From NCBI GenBank assembly GCA_010909165.1, contig MU008155.1, positions 1,178,001 to 1,242,000 on the forward strand: 64,000 bases of DNA, in the 5' to 3' direction. The DNA is from Anthoceros angustus (Eukaryota; Streptophyta; Anthocerotopsida; Anthocerotales; Anthocerotaceae). Both the position numbers and the translations under genes were made by a program. Positions 33,501 to 44,900 of the stretch are shown here, piece after piece (positions within the stretch are counted from its first letter, which is position 1; the number at the start of each line of letters is the position of its first letter). Under the pieces are notes generated by a model. It was given only the letters and a program-made list of their open reading frames with translations. It made no database searches and had not been told where the DNA came from.

Positions 33501-34478
33501 CTTGTTTCTTCTTTTTTGGTGTGTTGGGACCTTGTTCATACCGTTTCTCCGGTCACATACCGTTCTTTTGGTCGGGTGCACCAGAGTCACCTCTGCTTTT
33601 GTTCTTGCTTACCATATGCTTTGTGCGATCTTGGGGGTTTCTTCCCCAATGGTTAGATAGCCTATATTGTGCTGGCTATGGACCCACCTATGTGTTCTTA
33701 GGGAGTTTGTTCCCGAATCGTTAGAATTGTTAGATAGTTTATGTTTAATAACGGATGTTTTTTATAAAGTATAATATTCTTTAAAAAAATAATAAAATGG
33801 TAAAAATAAATAAAATAATTTTAACATGAAATTTACATTCATTATCTATCCGTGTATGTCAATTTTAGAAAAAAAATAATTTAATTTTTATAGAGGAGAA
33901 AACATTAATGGAAAAAGCTATTCGCGTCTTGGTATCACTTTCAGCATGACTTTCCCTTACCCTGCTCTCAAATTTCACATATTGGTGAATGATTTCCAGT
34001 TTCTTCCCAATAGGCAAAGGAACGACTAGAGGGAATGATGATTCTAGTTTCTTCGCAACAGGCAAAGGAAGGAAAAGAGGGAAGACGATGCTGGGAGCGC
34101 GGGTATCTTCCAGTGAGGACCGAGCCGATGGCCGACTCGGGCCCCGATGCAACATCATGGCCATCAAGTGACTATGAGCGCAGCGCAGTGAGGGAGCAAA
34201 GCAGTGTACTGTACGATCACCAGTCGGCCTTGATGGCGGCAGGTATTGACGTTCAGGCCGTTCCTTCACCAACCTCCGCCACCTCCAGCGCCTCCGCCGG
34301 AACCAAACTCCACCTAAAAAATCGATTAACGGTAACCAGATCATTAAACTAAGCCTCCGATGATGATCTCGCCGCCGAGTGCGGTTCTTATCAGCAGGTG
34401 CTTGGGACTCGTCGTCAGTCGCAGCTTCAGAATTGGGCCTCGGAAGAGTTGTGTCGTCGACTGGAGCCTGGTTCTACG
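33501..34478. promoter_or_regulatory. Upstream region of ZNFX1-like gene 1
   Basis: The distal part (33500-33730) has an isolated less AT-rich block of unknown nature. The proximal 200 bp (34260-34478) resemble the region before gene 2 (about 41750-41946): both contain cttcaccaacctccgc, cctccagcgcctcc and aagcctccgatgatg, so this is duplicated promoter/5' UTR sequence. Confidence 0.5.
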
Positions 34479-37400
34479 ATGAAGCCGCGGATTGATGTGC
34501 AGCTGGTGGTGGAGCACAAGAAGAACGGCACGGTCCTGGCCACCACAGCTGTGGTGGTGGATCGAGCTTCTCCAGACGTCTTGTCGGAGTTGCGGCGGAA
34601 GTTGATTGAGAGCATGCCGGACCTGGTGCCGCGTGATCTTCGCACGCGGGTGGGCTTTAACGAGAGTGCGGTGAAGGTGGAGTACAGAGACCGGAATGGA
34701 CGGGACTCGGTTATCTCCAGCAGTGTCGCGCTCCAACAGGCGATTGGAGAGCGTGTCGGCCTCGGACACGCTCCCAAGCTCTGGGCTTCTTATCAGTCTC
34801 CGGCAGATGCAGCTCCGGATACGTGGAGGCGAGTCGCATCTGGGAGCGCCTCAGGAACCGGTGCTGAGGAGCAGCCGAGGCATGTCCCATGGCAACACCC
34901 GGAGAGTACTGCAGGCGGCTGGGGGAGTCACAAGAAGCCGGGCAGCTTTGGCGGGTCGACGTTTAGAAGCTCCGGCGCTGTGGCATCGACTCCGGCGCAC
35001 CGACAGCTTCAGTCAGAAGCGCAAAGGTTCCTCGGTCGGCGATCGGGAAGTGATGGTGGTGTGTTGAATGAACTAGGTGAGAGGCTTGTTTCTACCACCC
35101 ATTTTGTTTGGTCCTATTTGTGAAGAACATTCCGGAATGCCGTTTCTGGAATCTGCTTGACGTGGGCCTGTTTAAACAAGGTGCAGGGCTGTCGAAGGCC
35201 AGTGATGTGTCGAGCCTTTCTGTGAGCCAGCTCTGCTACTGGCTTGATGCCAAACTCCAGCACTCTGCAGCAAGGAACATTCAAGAGCTGAGCTCGGAAC
35301 AAAATCCCGACTTCAAGACTCTGGTCAGTCTGCTGGGAAGGACAAATTTGACAGCGTCCGCAATCCAAAAGATGGTGGAGCTGTTGTCGAAGGAGGACAT
35401 CCGAAGCTCCTTGATGCGCCAGAAGACTGATAAAATATATGGGCTTCTTCAGGGTTCGCCCTTTATGATGCAGCTTCAGTGGCACCTCCAAAGCCTGTAC
35501 AATCCAAAGGCAAACGAGTTGCATCCACATATCAAGCTTGTAGAGGAGATTCTGACTCGAACAGCAGATGGGTGGAAGGTTGTGCCCCTGGATGCTATTA
35601 AGCGGGTTATCGATGAGACTGTCGAGGATGCCAATTGCAAGTCTTCAGACAGGGACGCCTACGAGGCTCTGTTATCAGATGTGAATCGATTGATTCAGAT
35701 AAGAGACGCATCCAAGCGCACAAGAGCTGCCGGGAGAGGTGACGAATGTCGTCCGGTAAGCTTATCTTGTCGATCGTCACCTTATTTCCAGTACTTTCGT
35801 AGGATGCCAAACATCCTATGCTGATGTCTCTATTTGATGTCTACGCAGGGAGAAGAGTATCGTCACCTTCCTATCCTGCCCACCAAGTCCGACATGGTGG
35901 TCTCAGACATTCTACAAAAACCGCTTCCCATTAATAAAGTTGGCCGGGAGTACTCATCTGTCTTCGAGTACCTAGACACGAACTTCAAGCTTTTACGAGA
36001 AGATTACATTGAGCCTCTCAGAGAAAGAGTCAACGAATACCGGAACCACAATGTGCGCCAGCCTGGTGTTGACATGAGGTCCTCCTGGGCCAACCATGAT
36101 CAGGAGGGCATATATCTGAATGTTCGCTTTCATCCCGGCTTCAGGTTTGGCAGAGAATCCATCGAGTATCAGGTAAACCAGTCAGTGATTCTCGTTTGTT
36201 CACATGGTCTTGAGTTCCCAACTCATTGCTCACCAGTACCAACTTGGTAGTCTGAAACTCGTCATTTGTCAGGTGAACTTCAAAGATGTTGGCGGATACA
36301 CTTCGTGGGAAACATCCAAACGGTTTATGCTTGGTTCTTTACTATGTTTCTCAGAGGATGACTTCGCCACACATTTCTGGGGGCTGGTGGCCAGCCGTGA
36401 GGCGAGGGACCTTGCAAGGGGTGTCCTTATGATCCGCATTCTACCAAGCCCAGAAGCTTCAGAAAGCTTAGCAAGTACTGAAAGAACAACAGAGCAGGCA
36501 CGCTTCCCCTGGTTTGAACCAGGAAAGCGCTTTGTCATGGTAGAATCGCCCGCCTTTTTTGAATCATACTCGCACGTTCTCAAGAGCCTACAGACCGAGG
36601 ACCTGTGCGATCGGCTAGCTTTCGCCAAGCATTTGATTGACTTGAAGGATGAGGTTAGTCCACCTAGCTATTTAGCGAGAAGGCCTCAGAAAGGGGTGTA
36701 TAATTTCAGCAGCGTCTTTCCTCAGATGGTGAGTGACAGTGGCAGAGATTCGTTTGATGTACTCGGAACCTGGCCAGACTGGGAGATGGGTACTCTGGCT
36801 GAGAGCCAGAAAGAGGTTCTGAAGCATGGACTCACTAAGGAGCTTGCCCTCATTCAAGGACCTCCTGGGACTGGAAAGACCTTCGTGGGACTGTTGTTAG
36901 TCAGGATGCTGCTAGCGAATCTGAAGCAGCAAATAAGCGAGCCCTTAAGGAGAGGTGCAGCTGACGCTAGGCGTACTCTGCAAAACGTATCTGGCCCGAT
37001 TCTGGTGGTTTGCTACACAAACCACGCGCTGGACCAGTTCCTCGAAGGCATCTATGAGCATGAAAAAAGCTTGATTCGTCTAGGAGGGCAGAGCAAAAAT
37101 GACGAACTGAAGGTCAGAAGCCTGACTTACCTTGTGAGGGAGCAGAGGGAAAAACGAGCTTTGGATAACGACCTGCGTCGAGCCTTCAGAGAGGCTGTGG
37201 ATGCAGCTCAGCAAACAAAGGAAGAGATCGAAGGGAAATATGTGCCCTTTCTTAGCTTGGTAAGTCTGAGTCATCACTTGGTAACACATGCAGTTAATGC
37301 TTTCCTGTTTGGGACCACAGTCGATGTTCTTGACCATTGTGTCATCTCCTATCGCAGACGCTCGTGAACAAAAATGCTCTACATGAGATTGCATCTCCAC

Positions 37401-40400
37401 AAGAGATAAATTCTCTGCTCCTCTGGAGGAACCAGACACTTAATCTGGCAGAGGATCATAAGGTTTCTGACGATGAAGTAGTGCGGATCTGGCTTTCTGG
37501 GGCTGATGAAAGGGCCTGCTGCAAGAAGACGGTAACGCCTAACAGTACTCAGGAGACAGCAAGGCCGAACCTCGCTTTCAAGAATCGATTCGAAGTCTTT
37601 GGAACTTTCACCGATGATGAAGATGAAGAAAACGCTTTGCAGAAATACGATCCCTATGATGGATTTTCAATAGCGTCTTCAGACGACGATCCTTATGACG
37701 TTGAGGACGCAGAGACTGCAGGTCAGCTTGACAACTGGGTCTTAGTAACTACGTACGCTTCTCATCTGTTCTGGTGACATGTTTGCCATGGTTTCTTTCT
37801 TGCAGACTCCAGTCTCGAAGAGGATATAGATATAGCACCTGCAGAGGAACTGAAATTGTTAGATATGAACAGAACAAATGACGAGGCAGGAAACGGTAGT
37901 ACAGAAGGGTTTCCAAGTACAGAACACTGTGAACAAATAAAACCTGAGGACGACTGCATCAATGTTGGTGACGTTTGGAGATTGCCTCGGGCTTTGAGAC
38001 TGAGGCTGCACCAGTGTTGGCTTATTGCCATCAAGACGAAAGTCCAGCAGCACATTGAAAGACTGTGCAACGAGTACGAAGAGGCCTGCAAGGCCAGATT
38101 ACAAGTGGAGAAAGAGGTGCAGCTATGCCTCCTGAGAAAAGCGAATGTCGTTGGCATGACTACCACGGCAGCTGCCCGGATGCGGGATACTCTGGTCTGC
38201 CTGAAGCCAGAGATTGTGATAGTGGAAGAAGCCGCCGAAGTACTCGAAAGCCATATTCTGGCATGTTTGAGTCCTTACACCAAGCATCTCATCCTCATTG
38301 GGGATCATCAGCAGCTTCGCCCTACAGTATCAGTTCACAGGTTGGCTGAGAATCACAAACTGGATGTCTCTCTCTTTGAGAGGCTGGTTGTGAGTGGAGT
38401 GGAGTTCAGATCTCTGGAGGTTCAAAGAAGGATGAGACCAACCATCTCAAACCTCTTGCTGTCCATCTATCCCCATCTTAAAGACGATGCTTCAGTAGCC
38501 CAATTCCCAGACGTTCGAGGGATGAAACACAGTGTCTACTTTCTCGACCACAGGGAGGAGGAGAGCTCGGTTAGGAACTCGGAAACTGGCTCTAAAGTGA
38601 ACAAAGAGGAGGCAAAGCTGGTCGTGGAACTCTGCATTTATCTTTTGAAGCAGGACTGCTATTCTGCGAAGGACATCACCATTCTGAGCATGTACGCCGG
38701 CCAGGTAAACGTGTCACAGTTGATTTACATTTTGCGTTAGAAGCGGTTCAGCGCATCTGGTCCTCCCTGTGGAGCAAGTTGGTTGTCCTTTACACCGTCT
38801 TTTCATGTTCAGGTGGAAGAAATCAGGCGTCTCTTGAATGTGCGCGTTGAAGCTACCTGCCTACCAAGAAAAGTTGCAGGAGGCACACAGAATCTCAACC
38901 AGGAAGAGGCTTTCCCCAGAGTCAGCAGTGTGGACGGTTTTCAGGGAGAGGAAAGCAAAATCATTCTTCTTTCGCTGGTGCGGAATAACAAGCTTGATGG
39001 GACTGGTGGAATAGGATTCCTCGACATACACAACAGAGTGTGTGTTGCCCTGTCGAGAGCAAAATATGGAATGTATATCTTCGGAAATGCAGATCTTTGG
39101 CTGGGAGAAGTGAACTTTGGGGACAATCACCGGAACCCTCAGACAGTCCGGCCTGGTCGGCCCTCAGCTGATCCTGTGTTGTCAGAATCATCCTGAGAGG
39201 GAGACCAAAGTGACACGGGATATCGATTTCAGACAAGTTGAGGATGGGGGTTGTGGTCAGCCATGCGGATTCCAGTTACAATGTGGCCATGTTTGCCCTC
39301 GACGGTGCCACCCCAGCAACCATGAGCAAGCGGTCTGCTCTGAAAGCTGCTCCAAGCAGTATGAGAACTGCGAGCATAGTTGTTCAAGGATATGCCATCA
39401 AGGGTCCAGTTGTCCGCCCTGTACAGTTCTCATGAAAAGGCAGCTGCCTGGGTGTGGTCATCAACAAGCTGTGCCGTGCTCTGAGCCCGTGGATGCAGCT
39501 GTGTGCCAGGGGAGGTGCGACAAAATTTTAGGCTGTGGGCATCCGTGTTCCAATAAGTGTAGTGTGCCCTGTGTGGAAAAATGTCTGAAGCCGGTGACAA
39601 GAACTTTACCGTGTGGCCACGGCCAAGAGGACGCTTGCCATGAAGACACAGCAAGCATCGTTTGCAGGACTCCTTGCACAGCCACACTGGAAAGATGCAG
39701 CCACAAATGCTCAGGTAGGCTGATAAGAACTGCACGTCCATGGTCCTTTTTCGTGGCTTGTAAGTGTTTTCCAGTCAGCTGAACTGTTTCTGCTGCAGGT
39801 AGCTGTGGAATCTGCAAGCAGGGGTCGCAGCATGTGCCTTGCCCTAAACCATGCGAACTGGTGCTTCCATGCGGCCATGCCTGCCTCGCAAGCTGCGCCG
39901 ATTTCTGCCCTCCTTGCGAGCGGCCATGTCAGAGGAAATGCGTGCACGGTGCTTGCACATTGAAATGTGGGGAGGAATGCATCCCGTGCAGGGAGAAGTG
40001 CGCGTGGAAATGCAGGCATCACCGTTGTAATCTGCTATGCTTTGAGATATGCACGAGACCTCGGTGCAACCGGCGTTGCAACAGGAAACTGCCAGGATGC
40101 GGTCACCGGTGCAACGGACTCTGCGGGGAGTTGTGCCCCAAAAAGTGCAAAATCTGCAATGGGGACACAATCGACTTCATCTCCAAGAGGCGGTTGGGAG
40201 ACTTGAAAGCTAAACACAGGCTCGTGAAGCTCCATGACTGCAAGCATGTCTTCGAGGTGACAGGCCTGGACAGATGGATGGACCAGGGAGATGGTGTGGG
40301 AGCCTCTTCCTCTGCAACAGCAATCAAACTGAAGCAGTGGTATGCATCCAATTTCCCCTACCTCCTTTTTCATTTTATAACCTGCGGAATGGATGGCGTG

Positions 40401-41241
40401 ACAGACTATTCCAACTCTGTGCGTGTGCAGCCCGCAGTGCAGGACTCCCGTCCGACGGTCTTACAGGTATGCCGAAATTGTCAAGACTACTCTGGAGAAG
40501 ATTGAGGCCGTGAAACGAAGAGTGAGCGGGTATCAGCAATCGAGTCTTGGAAACCAAGCCCTGACCAGCGGGCGTGCGCTAGGGGCCATTGATATCTACC
40601 GCCAGGCACTCAAACACGAGCCAGGCCTGCCGGAGGCGCATTACGGCCTAGGATGTGCTTACTCAGCTGCCAGGTTGAACGCAATGGCATCCTTCCACTT
40701 GCTACTGGTGGTCTGCACAAGCCAACTCAAGGCTCACCCAGCAAGAGCCGCTGCATCAAAAGCGTGCATCGTCGAGAACGACATCGATTACTGCAAGAGC
40801 ATCGCCTCTTCCATGGCAACCACGTCCTGCAGAGGTACTCATTCTGTAAGCAACGGGCTGTCGAAAATGCTTACCCTTCCTTCCTTGCCTCCTATCCTAA
40901 TGTGTTGCCAAATGCGCTGCGCAGCCGGGAACCCCATCGCCATCAAGGCAATGGTGCAACTAGCGCGGACATGCACCAGAATGAATGAGTGGGAGATAGC
41001 AACACAGCTGAGTGCAGCTGTGTTGGATCTCGACCCAGAACATGAGGACGCGAAGGCCGTGATCAGCGATGCGAGAAGCAAGAAACAGAGTGAGCCTAGT
41101 GTGGCCGTAATGCCACACCAGGTTGGCTATCATGCTGAATGGTACCACTGTCCCAACGGCCACGTGTATGCCCTCGGCGAGAAGTCGCAGTGTTGCGAGC
41201 CTCTGGGTGTCCCCCTTGCATCGCTGTTTATCGGCAGATGA
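34479..41241 (+). CDS. ZNFX1-like SF1 helicase with NFX1 zinc fingers, gene 1 (frame break)
   Basis: Nine exons: 34479-35076, 35187-35755, 35849-36172, 36273-37259, 37358-37721, 37806-38704, 38813-39714, 39799-40339, 40431-41241. Domains in order: an N-terminal ubiquitin/PB1-like segment; the ZNFX1 block EYLDTNFKLLREDYIEPLR; an Upf1-like helicase core with GPPGTGKT (about residues 693-700), NHALDQFLEGIYEHE, IVIVEEAAEVLE as the DEAE-type motif, GDHQQLRP, DGFQGEESKIILLSLVR and VALSRAKYGMY; an array of NFX1-type Cys/His fingers (CGHPCSNKC repeats); a CPQC-type knuckle formed across the last junction; TPR-like helices; and a C-terminal CPNGH motif like a truncated RZ finger. Near 39093-39118 two bases are missing relative to the conserved frame (expected ADLLAGRSELWG then TITGTLRQSG), so the helicase frame stops at 39196. 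The downstream frame stays open and conserved. Animal ZNFX1 senses or binds RNA in defence and small-RNA pathways; function here is inferred. Confidence 0.85.
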
Positions 41242-41946
41242 TATTTTGAGCTTGTAGATTGCTTGGAATCACTTCCAAGGGTACTGCCAAACACTTCGAA
41301 ATTTGCGTTCCCATCTTCCATGGGCTGTGTTGCGAAATGACAAATCGCTTGACATCCCATTCAAAACCATTCTCAACAGTGTCGGCATGATTTTCCCTCC
41401 TCTTCTGCTCCGGTTTCAGTCTTTCAGTGACTGCTCATTTATAGCGTCTTCCGAGTCTTCCCCTTGCGGTGTGGACGGAGGCTATCTCCCCCTGGGCCCC
41501 TTGGCACGCATGACGGCCCTCAAGTGATCATGAGAGATCGCAGCGCCTACCAAGCGTCGTCGTCTATTTCATTGCAAACAATAAAGGCTGAGCGCGCGGG
41601 ACCGAATCGCTGTTTTCTGTTTATGAATACAAAAAAGCGCGCGGAATTTGACTGTACTGCTCTGTTCTGTGATGATAAAGCGGCGGCGGCCAAAGTACAC
41701 CGGATTGGACGGGTTGGCCTGTCGTGAGTCGTGAGTCGTTTTGAAGTTGAGGTCGGTACTTCACCAACCTCCGCTACCTCCAGCGCCTCCACCCAAAACC
41801 ACCGGTAGACTAACTCATTGGCTTAAGCCTCCGATGATGGGGTGGCCGCCGCGCGCGTTCTCATCAGCAGCTCGGGAAGCGTAGTCCACGGCAGTTCAGA
41901 ATTGGGCGTTGGAAGCTTCCAATCCACCTTGGAGCCTGGTTCTACG
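41242..41946. promoter_or_regulatory. Spacer and promoter between the two ZNFX1-like genes
   Basis: A 705-bp interval holding the 3' UTR of gene 1 and the promoter of gene 2. The last ~200 bp match the upstream of gene 1. No separate gene. Confidence 0.5.
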
Positions 41947-44900
41947 ATGAAGCCGCGGATGGATGTGCGGCTGGAGGTTGAGCACAAGAAGAAGGGAACG
42001 GTCCTGGCCACCACAGCTGTGGTGGTGGATCTAGCTTCTCGAGACATCTTGTCGGAGCTGAGGCGGAAGCTGATTGAGAGCATTCCGGGCCTCGTCCCGA
42101 GCAATCTTCGCACGCCGGTGGGTGTTGGCGAGCGTGCGGTGAAGCTGGAGTGCAGAGACAGAGACGGACGAGACTTGGTTATCTGCAGCAGTGTAGCTCT
42201 GCAACAGACGATTGGGCAGCTCGTTGGCCTTGGACGCGCTCCGAAGCTCTGGGCTTCTTATCAGTGTCCGGAGCTGTCAGAGGATGGACGATGCTTGGAA
42301 ACGGTTGAAAGTACTGGCACCTCGGTGAAGAAGAAGAAGGCGAAGAAGGATTCTACTAAAAAGGACAGCGTTGGCGCCTCGACTTCTCGAACCTCCTACA
42401 ATACTGGAGCAACTGGGGCTCAAACGAGCACACAGAATCAGTCATGCGTGCAAAGTTCCCTCGGTGGGCAATCGGGACGTGATGGTGGTGTGCTGGATGA
42501 ACCCGGTGTCAAGAAGAAGAAGAACAAGAAATCTGTTCAGCTGGATGGCATTGGCGCGTCCACGTCTTCAAGCTCCTGCGATGTTGCACCAACTCGGGCT
42601 CACAGGAGCAGGCAGGTTCAGTCAGGCGTGCAAAGTTCCCTCCGTGTGCGATTGGGACGTGATGGTGTTACGCTGGATGAACCAGGTGAGAAGAAAAAGA
42701 AGAAAAAGAATTCAATTAATCTGGACAGCATAGGCGCCTCCACCTTTCAATGCTTGGAAAGTGTTGAAAGTACTGGCACCTGGGTGAAGAAGAAGAAGGC
42801 GAAGAAGGATTCTACTAAGATGGACAGCATTGGAGCCTCGACTTCTCGAAGCTCCTACAATCCTGCAGCAACTGGGGCTCAAACGAGCACACAGGTTCAG
42901 TCATGCGCGCAAAGTTCCCTCGGTGGGCTATCGGGACGTGATGGTGGTATGCTGGATGAACCGGGTGTCAAGAAGAAGAAGAACAAGAAATCTGTTCAGC
43001 TGGATGGCACTGGCGCGTCCACGTCTTCAAGCTCCTGCTATGTTGCACCAACTCGGGCTTACAGGAGCAGGCAGGTTCTGCCAGGCGTGCAAAGTTTCCT
43101 CGGTGGGCGATTGGGACGTGATGGTGGCACGCTGGATGAACTAGGTGAGAACAAGAAGGAGGAGAAGAATTCAATTAAGCCGGACAGCATTGGCGCCTCG
43201 ACGTCTCGAAGCTCCTACGATATTGCACCAACTCAGGCTCACAGGAGTAAACAGGTTCAGCCAGGCGTGCAAAGTTCCCTCGGTGGACGAGTGGGACGTG
43301 ATGGTGGTAGGCTGGATGAACTAGGTGAGAAGAAAAAGGAGGAGGAGAAGAACTCAATTAAGCCGGACAGCATTGGCGCCTCGACATCTCGAAGCTCCAA
43401 TGATATTGCAACAACTCAGGCTCACAGAAGCAGACAGGTTCAGATAGGCGCGCAAAGTTCCCTAGGTGGGCCATTGGGACGTGATCATGGTGCCGTGCTG
43501 GATGAACTAGGTGAGATGCTTGTTCCACCACCCATTTTGTTTGGTCCAATTTGTGAAGGATATATTTGACATTGAATGCCGTGATCTTGAAGTTGCTTGA
43601 CGATGGCCTGTTTGAACAAAGTGCAGAGTTGTCGAAAGCCAATGTGTCAAACCTTTCTGTAACCCAGCTCTGCTCCTGGTTTGATCCCAATCTCCAGCAG
43701 TCTCCAGCAAGCAACATCGAAGATTTGAGCTCGGAACAAACTCCTGACTCCACAACTGTGGTCAGTCTGCTGGAAAGGAGAAATTTGACGGCCTCTGCAG
43801 TTTTTGCAGTACTTTCATGGGTCGCAAACATCCTGTGCTGATGTACATTTTTTATGTCCATGGCGCAGGGAGAAGAATATCGTCACCTTCCTATCCTGCC
43901 TTCTAAGTCTGACATGGTGGTTTCGGACATCCTACAAAAATCTCTTCCTATTAATCAAATTGGCCGGCCGTACTCATCTGTCTCTGAGTACCTGGACACA
44001 AACTTCAAGCTTTTACGAGAAGACTACATTGAGCCTCTGAGAGAGAAAACCAACGAATACCGAAATCGGTATGTGCAGCAACCTGGTGTTGGCATAAGGT
44101 CTTCAGGGGCTAACCATGATCAGGAGGGCATATATGTGAATGTTCGCTTTCATCCCGGCTTCAGATTTGGCAGGGAATCCATCGGGTATCAGGTAAAACA
44201 TGCAATAATTCTCGTTGGTTCACACGGTCTTGGGTTCCCAACTAAATGATCTGGAGTACTAACTTGTCTGAAACTGTTCTTTTTTCAGGTCAACTTCAAA
44301 GATTCTGCTGGCAGATACACTAGGTGGGACACATCCAAACGTTTTATGTTTGGTTCTCTACTATGTTTCTCTGAAGATGACTTCTCCACATATTTCTGGG
44401 GTCTGGTGGCCAGCCGCGAGGTGAGGGACCTTGCAAGGGGTGTTCTCATAATCCGCATCATACCAAGCCCAGAAGCTTCAGAAAGCTTGGCAAGTGCTGA
44501 AAGAAGAGCAACAGAGCAAACATGCTTCCCCTGGTTTGAACCAAGACAGCGCTTTGTCATGGTGGAATCGCCTGCCTTTTTTGAACCATACTCTCATGTT
44601 CTCAAGAGCCTACAGACCGAGGACATGTGCCATCAGCTAGCTTTCGCCAAGCATTTGATTGACTTGGAGGACAAGGTTGGTCCACCTAGCTATTTAGCGA
44701 GAAGGCCTCAGAAAGGGGTGTATAATTTCAGCAGCGTCTTTCCTCAGATGGTGAGTGACAGTGGCAGAGATTCGTTTGATGTACTCGGAACCTGGCCAGA
44801 CTGGGAGATGGGTACTCTGGCTGAGAGCCAGAAAGAGGTTCTGAAGCATGGACTCACTAAGGAGCTTGCCCTCATTCAAGGACCTCCTGGAACAGGAAAG

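Noticed and set aside
33501-33730. Possible LTR or small ORF in the less AT-rich block
   Set aside because: No terminal repeat pair, primer-binding site or protein motif was found.
36104-36172. Resemblance of the ZNFX1-like exon 3 end (VRFHPGFRFGRESIEYQ) to the DUF641 tail (PGFRIGKSVV)
   Set aside because: The match is short, the surrounding sequence and fold context differ, and the family assignment of ZNFX1 is clear. Chance similarity is the simpler reading.
34694-36857. Minus-strand open frames opposite the ZNFX1-like exons
   Set aside because: They follow the codon structure of the spliced plus-strand gene and have no domain features.
39093-39125. Programmed -1 ribosomal frameshift site at the helicase/zinc-finger junction
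   Set aside because: In gene 2 the incoming frame does not present a canonical X XXY YYZ heptamer at the tttgggg tract, and gene 1 needs a different shift. A deletion or consensus error fits better.
39100-39157. A tiny intron (gtgaac to ctcag) explaining the same frame break
   Set aside because: It would be about 34 nt, shorter than any other intron here, and would remove residues conserved in the family.
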